Below, in pieces: positions 8,101 through 12,830 of a stretch of 12,830 nt of DNA (position 1 is the first letter of the stretch; every line of letters begins with the position of its first letter). Source of the DNA: an uncultured bacterium. GTDB taxonomy: Bacteria > Patescibacteriota > Saccharimonadia > Saccharimonadales > Saccharimonadaceae. The notes under the pieces are model-generated. The model had not been told where the DNA came from, did no database searches, and worked only from the letters and a program-made list of their open reading frames with translations. The translations under genes and the position numbers were made by a program. The stretch is from NCBI GenBank assembly GCA_900556165.1, contig USNP01000007.1:1-12830 (forward strand), in the 5' to 3' direction.

Positions 8101-8482
8101 TTCCATTAATAATGAAAGTTCCTTGATTTGTCATCCAAGGATAATCACCGAGGTAAATTTCCTGTTCCTTTACTTCGCCAGTCACTTTGTTTGTAAGTTC
8201 AACTTGAACGTGAAGTGGAGCTTCAAAAGTTAGATTATTCTCTTTTGCAAAATCCTTTGTTGTTTTTGGATCTTGAAATTTATAGCTTTTGAATCGCAAA
8301 GCTAATTTCTGACCAGTATAATCGTCGATTGGGTTAATTTCTTCGAAAATCTCACTCAAACCATTATCAATGAAATCTTTCCAAGATTCCTTCTGGTGAG
8401 CGATCAAATCTGGTGTTTCAAGAACGACGTCTTCTTTCGAAAAAAACGCACGCCCTGCAGCATTAAAGTGCTTTTTTGCCAT
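5141..8482 (-). CDS. rpoB: DNA-directed RNA polymerase subunit beta
   Basis: This is the second large RNA polymerase subunit, 1113 aa from the chosen start MAKKHFNAAG. Landmarks: VLETPDLIAHQKESW (20-34); GTFIINGTERVIVSQLIRS (121-139); the rifampicin-pocket region GSQLAQVMDETNPLSELSHKRR (383-404); GPGGVTRDRAGLEVRDSHPTHYGR (409-432); NMDDAVIIS (678-686); GDKMAGRHGNKGVV (830-843) with the active-site lysines K832 and K840; and PLGGKAQNGGQRFGEMEVWA (971-990). The acidic C-tail runs into rpoC. E. coli-type SI1 and SI2 inserts are absent, which explains the short length. The frame is open to 8623, but the ATG at 8482 has a strong GAGGAG site 4 nt upstream. The longer starts at 8623 and 8614 fall inside the promoter at 8605-8633. 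No rplJ/rplL precede it. Confidence 0.97.
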   Translation of the reverse strand: MAKKHFNAAGRAFFSKEDVVLETPDLIAHQKESWKDFIDNGLSEIFEEINPIDDYTGQKLALRFKSYKFQDPKTTKDFAKENNLTFEAPLHVQVELTNKVTGEVKEQEIYLGDYPWMTNQGTFIINGTERVIVSQLIRSEGVYFNAESGNDGKKYYGAKLIPVRGAWLEFETDNKGVIYVKIDRRRKLPVTTFLRALGRITNAEMRDIFADVDNGEIKYIDATLEKDQSVSPSTALIEVYRRLRPGDLATIENARNMIERMFFDFKRFDYGRIGRYKINKRLKLETPNTTENRSFQMEDLFEIIKEVIRLNNSQGEVDDIDSLDNRRVKLVGELVARQFRVGMLRMQRNAMDRMSMTDIETVTPGQLVNARPVVAAVREFFAGSQLAQVMDETNPLSELSHKRRLSSMGPGGVTRDRAGLEVRDSHPTHYGRICLVETPEGGNVGLVTNLATFARINEYGFIEAPYLRVINGKVTDEVVYLDADHEMREIIADAGSKLNEDGSFVESQVSARKNLIPSQVSSSEVTFMDAVHRQVLGAAASLIPFAERDRIDRALTGSAMQKQAVPLLWNEAPTVGTGVEADIARNLSQIVIAEDDGEVVRADSVAVEVEYKSGIVKYELKHFEKTADDRCYNQKVVVSRGQKVKKGDILIEGASIKDGEIALGRDLRVAFMSWGGFNMDDAVIISDRLVKTDMLTNINIKDYTVEVRETKLGPEVVTRDIPNASEYSLRHLDENGIVQIGSEVKPGDVLVGKITPKGEQELSSEERLLRAIFGEKAKDVRDTSQRMKNTGSGKVIGVKIFSKENGHEMRTGVLQQIQIFVAEARKIMVGDKMAGRHGNKGVVAKILPEADMPFMEDGTPIDVILSPLGVPSRMNLGQLFEVHLGMAAKTQGYRVATPSYDGVDAETLSDELEAAGIARDGKVQLFDGQTGEPFEQRTTVGFMHMIKLHHLVADKIHARSTGPYTMVTQQPLGGKAQNGGQRFGEMEVWALEAYGAANMLQEMLTIKSDDVVGRSKAYESIIKHNEIVGPKLPESFNVLVKELQGLGLRVDLLDQHASSIDADEILAERNKDAESLTFEDEDFETVRDESDGEFEDNMNIQDIDEIEEIKEEA
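5149..5155 (-). promoter_or_regulatory. rpoC ribosome binding site inside the rpoB C-terminal codons
   Basis: AAGGAGG on the minus strand lies within the codons for the last residues of RpoB (IKEEA) and is 8 nt before the rpoC ATG. The rpoB TAA and rpoC ATG are adjacent with no bases between. This fixes the rpoC start and suggests coupled, balanced synthesis of the two subunits. Confidence 0.85.
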
Positions 8483-8509
8483 TTTTCTCCTCGCATTTAA
8501 AGTGTTATT

Positions 8510-8529
8510 AGAATCGGCCCGAAGATTCT
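8510..8529 (-). other. Hairpin in the rpoB 5' leader
   Basis: The predicted leader between promoter and rpoB start is about 116 nt. It holds a 6-bp stem AGAATC/GATTCT with an 8-nt loop, about 20 nt before the ribosome site. The 9-mer GCGGAGAAT occurs twice on the coding strand (8525-8533 and 8573-8581). This could be a control region for RNA polymerase synthesis, but the stem is short and may be chance. Confidence 0.3.
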
Positions 8530-8604
8530 CCGCCTGCGACTTTCGAAACTTTGCCATCAATTTCGAAGTAAAATTCTCCGCAAACACACTACTTCTTGGT
8601 GTCA

Positions 8605-8633
8605 ATTTTAACATATTTTTCAAAAAAAATCAA
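8605..8633 (-). promoter_or_regulatory. Promoter of the rpoB-rpoC operon
   Basis: Minus strand: -35 TTGATT (8628-8633), 17-bp spacer, -10 TAAAAT (8605-8610) with extended -10 TGT. The predicted start is near 8598. The -35 begins within 2-3 bases of the T-tract of the upstream terminator, so the operon starts anew here rather than continuing from the small gene upstream. Confidence 0.7.
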
Positions 8634-8634
8634 T

Positions 8635-8656
8635 AAAAAAACCGCTAAAATAGCGG
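8635..8656 (-). terminator. Rho-independent terminator after the 52-aa gene
   Basis: Minus strand: CCGCTA, loop TTT, TAGCGG (8642-8656), then seven T (8635-8641). It lies about 8 nt past the TAA at 8664-8666 and abuts the rpoB promoter. Confidence 0.9.
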
Positions 8657-8663
8657 CTAAAGA

Positions 8664-8822
8664 TTAATGGTTGATTTGCGAAGCGTAATTCAATTGCTGT
8701 AGCTTCGCTTCTTCACCGGCTAAAAGTGCTCTGTTTTCATTTTCGCCAATGGATTTACTTTCTGGCTTTTCGTGATGAGTAACAGTTTTTCGAACTTGTT
8801 CAAATAAATCTTTCGCGGTCAT
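8664..8822 (-). CDS. Small soluble protein of unknown function, 52 aa
   Basis: I do not recognise this protein. The product starts MTAKDLFEQVRKTV. It is hydrophilic, without signal peptide, cysteines or membrane segment. Its first part looks amphipathic-helical, its middle (HHEKPESKSIGENENR) is charged and likely flexible, and a second helix may run through LLAGEEAKLQQLNYA. The frame is open to 8894, but the ATG at 8822 has a near-perfect GGAGGTG site 6 nt upstream, and the longer start falls in the -35 box. A strong promoter, strong ribosome site and dedicated terminator make it a convincing single-gene unit, probably well expressed. It is divergent from the secreted-protein gene and precedes rpoB, but nothing links it to transcription. 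Confidence 0.75.
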   Translation of the reverse strand: MTAKDLFEQVRKTVTHHEKPESKSIGENENRALLAGEEAKLQQLNYASQINH

Positions 8823-8865
8823 ACAAACCACCTCCAAAAAATATTTTTTTGCCCAATGCTTGTAC

Positions 8866-8894
8866 ATTTTACACCTTTTCAACAAAAAGGTCAA
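8866..8894 (-). promoter_or_regulatory. Promoter for the 52-aa gene
   Basis: Minus strand: -35 TTGACC (8889-8894), 17-bp spacer, -10 TAAAAT (8866-8871). The predicted start is near 8859, giving a leader of about 36 nt with the GGAGGTG site. The -35 lies in the left half of a palindrome at 8887-8900. Confidence 0.7.
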
Positions 8895-8900
8895 GACCTT
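8887..8900. promoter_or_regulatory. Palindrome between divergent -35 boxes, possible operator
   Basis: AAGGTC-AA-GACCTT is a perfect 6+6 inverted repeat with a 2-bp centre. It covers the minus-strand -35 (8889-8894) and touches the plus-strand -35 (8899-8904). The 2-nt centre is too small for a good RNA hairpin, so a dimeric DNA-binding protein is the more likely use if it is functional. No regulator gene is in the window. Confidence 0.4.
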
Positions 8901-8927
8901 GATTTTTTATTGTTTTTATATTATTAT
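8899..8927 (+). promoter_or_regulatory. Promoter for the secreted-protein gene
   Basis: Plus strand: -35 TTGATT (8899-8904), 17-bp spacer, -10 TATTAT (8922-8927), giving a leader of about 68 nt. A second option is TTGTTT (8910-8915) with TATTAA (8933-8938), also spaced 17 bp. The region is very AT-rich, so the exact start is uncertain. Confidence 0.5.
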
Positions 8928-8966
8928 ATGGGTATTAAATTTTATTTACGCACCTTTAATTTTACT

Positions 8967-8984
8967 ATTTTAGTGATTTTAGTG
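8967..8984 (+). repeat. Perfect 9-bp tandem repeat in a 5' leader
   Basis: ATTTTAGTG occurs twice without a gap (8967-8975 and 8976-8984), just before the AAGGAG site of the secreted-protein gene. It could vary in copy number by slippage and so change leader length. It may be chance in AT-rich DNA. Confidence 0.6.
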
Positions 8985-9002
8985 TGTTAGAAGGAGCCTA
9001 AA

Positions 9003-9629
9003 ATGAAGAAAATCTTCGCTATTTCTGTATTTTTTATCGCCTCACTATTTATTCTTGCTGGAAATCTAAAACCTGTTTTAGCGCAAGAAAATTTGCCAAA
9101 ATTAGCAAAAGTTTCAAAAGTGAACGAAAATCTCAAAAAATATTTCGAAAGAAGCAACCAGTTTTCGAAAGAAAAATGGAAAAACTTTCAAACTGTTCGA
9201 GACGATTATTTCGCAGAGCCGATCGAGGCGAAAGGAATAACTTTTGTCGACAAAAATGGTAATCAAGTTGAAAAAGCTTATTTCTCAATCTCATCAAAGC
9301 TTCGAATCAATCCTGTAATCAAAATAACAAATACAGAAGGAAGTGAAATAAAGGCAAAATCCTGGCAAGTTCAAGGTAGGAATTCACGCTTTATGTTTAT
9401 TGAAGTGATTGGATATTCTCGCAGCAAAACAGATTATAATTCTGATAAAAATCAACTCTTGCCAACTAATCATTACTATGTTTTAGCTTTAAGAATTCCG
9501 GAAGGTGAGAAAAATTCGGAAGAAATTTGGCCAGTTCCAGTTTCAAAAACCGAATTTAAACGCCTAAAATCATTAAAAACATCCGCCATCGGAGAAAGAG
9601 TAACTCCAATAGACGGATATAATTACTAA
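9003..9629 (+). CDS. Secreted protein of unknown function with Sec signal peptide, 208 aa
   Basis: This is the only plus-strand gene. Residues 1-27 form a typical Sec signal peptide: MKK, a hydrophobic core FAISVFFIASLFILAG, and a likely cut after V25-L26-A27, leaving mature QENLPKL. No lipobox cysteine is present and the protein has no cysteine at all. The mature part of about 181 aa begins with a Lys/Glu-rich, probably helical section (to about 60). It then becomes beta-rich (GITFVDKNGNQVEKAYFSI, NPVIKITN, FMFIEVIGY, HYYVLALRIP). No sorting signal or second membrane segment is visible, so it is released or loosely held at the surface. An AAGGAG site lies 6 nt before the ATG and a terminator overlaps the stop. 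Family unknown. In an episymbiont a surface or host-contact role is conceivable but unsupported. Confidence 0.88.
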   Translation: MKKIFAISVFFIASLFILAGNLKPVLAQENLPKLAKVSKVNENLKKYFERSNQFSKEKWKNFQTVRDDYFAEPIEAKGITFVDKNGNQVEKAYFSISSKLRINPVIKITNTEGSEIKAKSWQVQGRNSRFMFIEVIGYSRSKTDYNSDKNQLLPTNHYYVLALRIPEGEKNSEEIWPVPVSKTEFKRLKSLKTSAIGERVTPIDGYNY

Positions 9630-9654
9630 TAGTCTTGTTCGCAAGGCTATTTTT
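9629..9654 (+). terminator. Rho-independent terminator after the secreted-protein gene
   Basis: ATAGTCTTG pairs with CAAGGCTAT (9 bp, one G-U) around a UUCG loop (9638-9641), then TTTT. The stem begins in the stop codon. Read on the minus strand it has a mismatch and no proper T-run, so it would end clpP transcripts poorly. Confidence 0.9.
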
Positions 9655-9655
9655 C

Positions 9656-10246
9656 TTACTTTATTATTTTATCAACCAAACCATATTCAACAGCCTCTTC
9701 AGCGCTCATCCAATAATCTCGCTCCATATCATTTTTGAGTTTTTCAAGTTTTTGACCACTGTTTTTCGCTAAAATATGAGCAAGCTTTTCCTTTAAAAGC
9801 AAACCTTCCTTCAAGTCAATTTCTTGATCTGTAATTTTACCCCGCGTTCCGCTTGAAGGCTGATGAATCATCACTCGCGCATTTGGCAAAATTGCTCGCT
9901 TACCTTTTGCGCCAGCCGAAAGCAAAAATGCCCCCATTGACGCCTGTAAACCAATCCCGATTGTCTGTACATCTGGCTTAATAAAATTCATTGTATCATA
10001 AATTGCTAACCCATCATAAACACTTCCACCAGGACTATTGATATAAAGTTTAATATCCTCATCAGGATTTTCATACGCCAAATGTAAAAGTTGTGCTACA
10101 ATCACATTTGCCGTGTGCGAATTAACCTCTTCGCCCAAAAAAATCACTCGCTCATTCAAAAGCCTTGAATAAATATCAAACGCGCGTTCACCTCGATTAG
10201 TCTCTTCAATTACTGTTGGTACTAAATAATTTTTCGCTTTTTCCAT
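9656..10246 (-). CDS. clpP: ATP-dependent Clp protease proteolytic subunit
   Basis: This is a serine peptidase of family S14 that forms the two-ring degradation chamber and receives unfolded proteins from a Clp ATPase, here most likely the ClpC encoded just upstream. At 196 aa it is of usual length. The triad is complete: S103 in QASMGAFLLSAG, H128 in RVMIHQP and D177 in ERDYWMSAEEA. Other family marks are YINSPGGSVYDGLAIYD (68-84) and GLVDKII at the C-terminus. The ATG at 10246 has AAGGAGG a few nt upstream. That ribosome site overlaps the clpC stop codon (8 nt between genes), so the two genes form one operon and inherit CIRCE control. Confidence 0.97.
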   Translation of the reverse strand: MEKAKNYLVPTVIEETNRGERAFDIYSRLLNERVIFLGEEVNSHTANVIVAQLLHLAYENPDEDIKLYINSPGGSVYDGLAIYDTMNFIKPDVQTIGIGLQASMGAFLLSAGAKGKRAILPNARVMIHQPSSGTRGKITDQEIDLKEGLLLKEKLAHILAKNSGQKLEKLKNDMERDYWMSAEEAVEYGLVDKIIK

Positions 10247-10254
10247 AATCCTCC

Positions 10255-12741
10255 TTAATCTTTCGAAACCTTAACAACGATTTTACCCTTCTCTAAACTT
10301 GCCACAAATTGTGTTCCCTTTGGTGGATCGTTAATTAAAATCTCATCCGCAAGTTTGTCTTCTAGCAAATTTTCAATTGTTCTCCTAAGTGGTCTTACCC
10401 CATTTTTATTATCATAACCCTTTTCGATAATAAAATCTTTTGCCGATTTTCGAACCTTCAAATTTAAGCCTTTTCGAAGCAATCGATTATTTAAATCAGA
10501 CAAAAGAATGTCAAAAATCTTGCCTATTTCATCTTTAGAAAGTTGTTTAAAGGTGATAATTCCATCAAAACGGTTTAAGAGTTCCGGTTTCAATATTTTT
10601 GAAATAGCCTTGCGTGCAATTTTCTCGTTTTCAGTATGATTCTTTTTTGAAGAATTTTCAATACCAAAACCAAGCGTTTTTTCGCTCATCATCTCGCTCG
10701 CACCAAGATTGCTCGTTAAAATAACAACCGTATTTTTGAACGAAACTTTTCGCCCTTCTGAATCCGTTAATTCTCCATCTTCCAAAAGCTGTAAAAGCAA
10801 ATTGAAAGTATCGGGATGAGCCTTTTCAATTTCGTCAAAAAGCACAACCGCATAAGGCTGGCGACGAACTTTTTCGGTCAAAGTTCCACCTTCACCATAG
10901 CCAACATAACCAGCCGGCGCACCCAAAAGCTGCGAAGTTTTATGTTTTTCGCCAAATTCACTCATATCAATCTTAATTAAAGATTTCAAACCGCCAAAAA
11001 CCTCATTTGCAAGTTGCCGAGAAAGCTCTGTTTTTCCAACACCAGTTGGACCAAGAAAAATGAATGAGCCAATTGGGCGATTTTCATCTGAAATTCCAGA
11101 TTTATTGCGCCGAATTGCTTTCGAAATTTTCTCAATTGCCTCACTTTGACCAATGATTTTTTTTGAAAGATTTTTTTCAAGATTCTGTAATGATTTTGCT
11201 TGGCTTTTTGTGATTTTTTGCGCTGGAATATTAGTTTTGAGTGAAATTGCTCGTGCCACATAGTTGCTGGTTAAAACCATCTTTTTAGTTTTTCTCAATT
11301 TCAATTCTTCTTCAGCGAGTTTTTTTCGAAGCTGCGAAATCCGCGTTTTATATAAAGCCGCACCTTCAAAATCTTCACTTTCAGCTGCTCGAAGTTGTTT
11401 TTCGCCTAATTTTTCAATCTCGTTCGAAATTCCCAAAATTTTATTCGGTTTCACAGATTTCTCACTAGCCAAAATAGCACCTGCCTCATCCAAAATATCA
11501 ATTGCTTTATCCGGCATTCGTCGGTCAAAAATATACCGCGCGCTCATATCGGCAATTTCACCCAAAACCTCATCAGAGACTTCAATTCCATGATATTTTT
11601 CATAACTTTCGCGCAACCCCTTCAAAATCTCAACAGTTTCCTTTACGCTCGGCTCATCAACCTTAACAGATTGAAAACGACGATTTAATGCAGAATCTTT
11701 CTCAATCGTCTTTTTAAATTCTTCGAAAGTCGTTGCACCAATTAACTTAATCCTTCCGCGAGCAAGTACTGGTTTTAAAATATTAGCCGCGTCCATTGCA
11801 CCTTCCGCAGAACCAGTTCCTGCCAAAAGATGAATTTCATCAATAAACGCAATTATATCTTGATGTTTTTCAAGAGCTTTTATCACATTTTTCAACCGCT
11901 CCTCAAACTGACCTCGAAATTTTGTACCGGCAAGCATTCCAGCCAAATCAATTTCGAAAATCTTTTTTCCAGTTAGTTGTGCTGGAACTTCTTCTTTTGC
12001 GATTTTTTGGGCAAGAAGTTCAACCACAGCAGTTTTTCCAACACCTGCATCACCAATCAAAACTGGGTTCGATTTAGTTCGCCTCAATAAAATTGTAATC
12101 AAACGCTGAACTTCAACTTCACGTCCAATAACAGGATCGAGTTCATTATTTTTTGCTTTTTCAGTTAAATCTTCGGCAAATTTTCTCAAAAACGCCAAAT
12201 CTCGACCTGATGTAGTTTCTTTATATCTTCCAAAAGATCGTTTTTTACGATTTTCTTCAATCTCTTTTTGAATTTCTTCATTCGAAAAAGTTTCATCCAA
12301 AGCACCATTTAAACCTTCAATATCGGCTCCAATTTTTCGAATAGCAACCTGAAATTTAAGATCTCTCTGCTTTAAAATTGCAAACAGTAAATTTTTAGTT
12401 CCTATTTGTTCGCTATCTTTCGAAATTATTCCAGCCAGCTTGATTGAGAAAAATGCCCGATCTGTTAAAGCTCGCATATCGGGATCAGATAACTCCGATG
12501 AATCTTGGCGAATTGGTGGATTTTCAACATAAAAATTATATAAATCATCAAATTTCAAATTATATTCATATGCCAAAATAGATGCCGAAGATTCACGATT
12601 TTCCAAAATCCCCAACAAAATATGCTCAATTCCAATATAGCCAGTTTTAAATTCCTGCGAGAAAAAATCTGCCCGTTCAAGGCTTTTTTGCGAATCCTCA
12701 CTCATTCGCGAAATAATTTCTTGAAAATCTTCTGGTATCAT
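10255..12741 (-). CDS. clpC: ATP-dependent Clp protease ATP-binding subunit ClpC
   Basis: This is an AAA+ unfoldase that threads substrates into ClpP, 828 aa. A double Clp N-domain occupies about residues 3-148. The first ATPase module has Walker A GDAGVGKT (230-237) and Walker B IIAFIDEIH (295-303). The middle region at about 440-480 contains the UVR-like stretch AAESEDFEGAALYKTRISQL, which marks ClpC rather than ClpB. The second module has Walker A GPTGVGKT (564-571) and Walker B VVLFDEIEKAH (632-642). LGF (690-692) sits where ClpP-docking tripeptides occur in Clp ATPases, and a C-terminal small domain ends at GVRPLRRTIE and beyond. Both ATPase sites look intact. The ATG at 12741 has no ribosome site and lies 6-7 nt after the -10 box, which suggests a leaderless message. 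clpP follows 8 nt downstream. Confidence 0.96.
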   Translation of the reverse strand: MIPEDFQEIISRMSEDSQKSLERADFFSQEFKTGYIGIEHILLGILENRESSASILAYEYNLKFDDLYNFYVENPPIRQDSSELSDPDMRALTDRAFFSIKLAGIISKDSEQIGTKNLLFAILKQRDLKFQVAIRKIGADIEGLNGALDETFSNEEIQKEIEENRKKRSFGRYKETTSGRDLAFLRKFAEDLTEKAKNNELDPVIGREVEVQRLITILLRRTKSNPVLIGDAGVGKTAVVELLAQKIAKEEVPAQLTGKKIFEIDLAGMLAGTKFRGQFEERLKNVIKALEKHQDIIAFIDEIHLLAGTGSAEGAMDAANILKPVLARGRIKLIGATTFEEFKKTIEKDSALNRRFQSVKVDEPSVKETVEILKGLRESYEKYHGIEVSDEVLGEIADMSARYIFDRRMPDKAIDILDEAGAILASEKSVKPNKILGISNEIEKLGEKQLRAAESEDFEGAALYKTRISQLRKKLAEEELKLRKTKKMVLTSNYVARAISLKTNIPAQKITKSQAKSLQNLEKNLSKKIIGQSEAIEKISKAIRRNKSGISDENRPIGSFIFLGPTGVGKTELSRQLANEVFGGLKSLIKIDMSEFGEKHKTSQLLGAPAGYVGYGEGGTLTEKVRRQPYAVVLFDEIEKAHPDTFNLLLQLLEDGELTDSEGRKVSFKNTVVILTSNLGASEMMSEKTLGFGIENSSKKNHTENEKIARKAISKILKPELLNRFDGIITFKQLSKDEIGKIFDILLSDLNNRLLRKGLNLKVRKSAKDFIIEKGYDNKNGVRPLRRTIENLLEDKLADEILINDPPKGTQFVASLEKGKIVVKVSKD

Positions 12742-12747
12742 ATTTAT

Positions 12748-12776
12748 ATTTTACCACATATTTAGCACTCGCGCAA
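12748..12776 (-). promoter_or_regulatory. Promoter of the clpC-clpP operon
   Basis: Minus strand: -35 TTGCGC (12771-12776), 17-bp spacer, -10 TAAAAT (12748-12753) with extended -10 TGG. Six bases separate the -10 from the clpC ATG at 12741, so transcription should start at or beside the start codon. The -35 sits in the CIRCE centre. An upstream alternative, TTTAAA-17-TAAAAT, is weaker. Confidence 0.65.
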
Positions 12777-12788
12777 TAAGAGTGCTAA
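12762..12788. promoter_or_regulatory. CIRCE operator (HrcA binding site)
   Basis: TTAGCACTC, nine bases, GAGTGCTAA: a perfect match to the CIRCE inverted repeat. It overlaps the -35 and spacer of the clpC promoter, where bound HrcA would block RNA polymerase until heat or misfolded protein removes it. hrcA itself is not in this window. Confidence 0.95.
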
Positions 12789-12789
12789 A

Positions 12790-12820
12790 TTTTAAACTTT
12801 TATTTGACTTTTTTAAACTT
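12790..12820 (+). repeat. Direct repeat TTTTAAACTT and possible divergent -35 at the right edge
   Basis: TTTTAAACTT occurs at 12790-12799 and 12811-12820, 21 bp (about two helix turns) apart. Between them TTGACT (12804-12809) on the plus strand looks like a -35 whose -10 would fall at or past the window end. If real, a divergent gene to the right could share the CIRCE site. Weak evidence in AT-rich DNA. Confidence 0.3.
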
Positions 12821-12830
12821 ATTTTGGATA

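Noticed and set aside
8483..8623. N-terminal extension of RpoB (frame open to a TTG at 8623)
   Set aside because: The first candidate starts fall inside the promoter, none has a ribosome site, the extra residues do not resemble beta N-termini, and the ATG at 8482 has a strong GAGGAG site.
8823..8894. Longer start for the 52-aa protein
   Set aside because: The long start lies in the -35 box, and the GGAGGTG site points to the ATG at 8822.
8887..8910. AAGGTCAAGACCTT followed by T-run as a plus-strand terminator
   Set aside because: The loop would be only two bases (or four with a shorter stem), no plus-strand gene lies upstream, and it overlaps two -35 boxes, so an operator is more likely.
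9629..9650. Hairpin after clpP as a minus-strand terminator
   Set aside because: On the minus strand the stem has a mismatch and is followed by TTAGTAATTAT, not a T-run. It is assigned to the plus-strand gene only.
11264..11593. 109-codon plus-strand open frame opposite clpC
   Set aside because: Shadow of the ClpC middle region; Ser/Phe-rich, without start signals.
1433..12741. Recoding of UGA as glycine (as in Absconditabacteria and Gracilibacteria)
   Set aside because: All large proteins are complete under the standard code with expected C-termini, so no in-frame UGA is needed. All stops are TAA, so UGA use as a stop cannot be shown either.

Overview
The window is an AT-rich chromosomal segment that reads as a small-genome bacterium of the Candidate Phyla Radiation (Patescibacteria), most likely Saccharibacteria (TM7). 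This is inferred from the style of the RpoB/RpoC sequences (compact subunits, a beta-prime subunit without zinc-binding cysteines), very tight gene packing, frequent CGA arginine codons and TAA as the only stop used. No database search could be run. The standard code fits: the large conserved proteins read through to their expected ends and no UGA is needed as a sense codon.

All genes but one are on the minus strand. From the right edge leftwards: (1) clpC-clpP (12741-9656), a two-gene operon for the ClpCP protease under a perfect CIRCE operator, so predicted to be repressed by HrcA. Its promoter places the transcript start at or next to the clpC ATG, which suggests a leaderless mRNA. (2) A plus-strand gene for a secreted protein of unknown function (9003-9629), convergent with clpP and ended by a UUCG-loop terminator. 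(3) A 52-codon gene of unknown function (8822-8664), divergent from the secreted-protein gene. Their two -35 boxes lie back to back over a palindrome. (4) rpoB-rpoC (8482-1433), with its own promoter packed against the preceding terminator, no spacer between the two genes, and a terminator after rpoC. (5) A DUF3592-like two-helix membrane protein gene (1267-726) that is split by a -1 frameshift and whose restored frame overlaps the rnhA start by one base (TAATG). Then come rnhA (726-310) and a 65-aa membrane protein (230-33) with its own promoter, closed by a terminator at the left edge.

Five sigma70-type promoters share the same plan (TTGATT, TTGACC or TTGCGC, exactly 17 bp, TAAAAT or TATAAT), often with an extended -10 TGn. 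Two of them share an identical 15-nt core. These promoters decide the start codons of three genes where a longer reading frame is open.

I see no mobile element, CRISPR array, tRNA or rRNA. The most interesting content is inside ordinary genes: a beta-prime subunit with both zinc sites gone, an Asn at the trigger-loop position where E. coli has Arg (as in RNA polymerase II), and NADYDGD instead of NADFDGD at the catalytic loop. Also notable are the possible recoding site ahead of rnhA, the CIRCE/leaderless clpCP arrangement, and marked over-representation of the palindrome TTTCGAAA.
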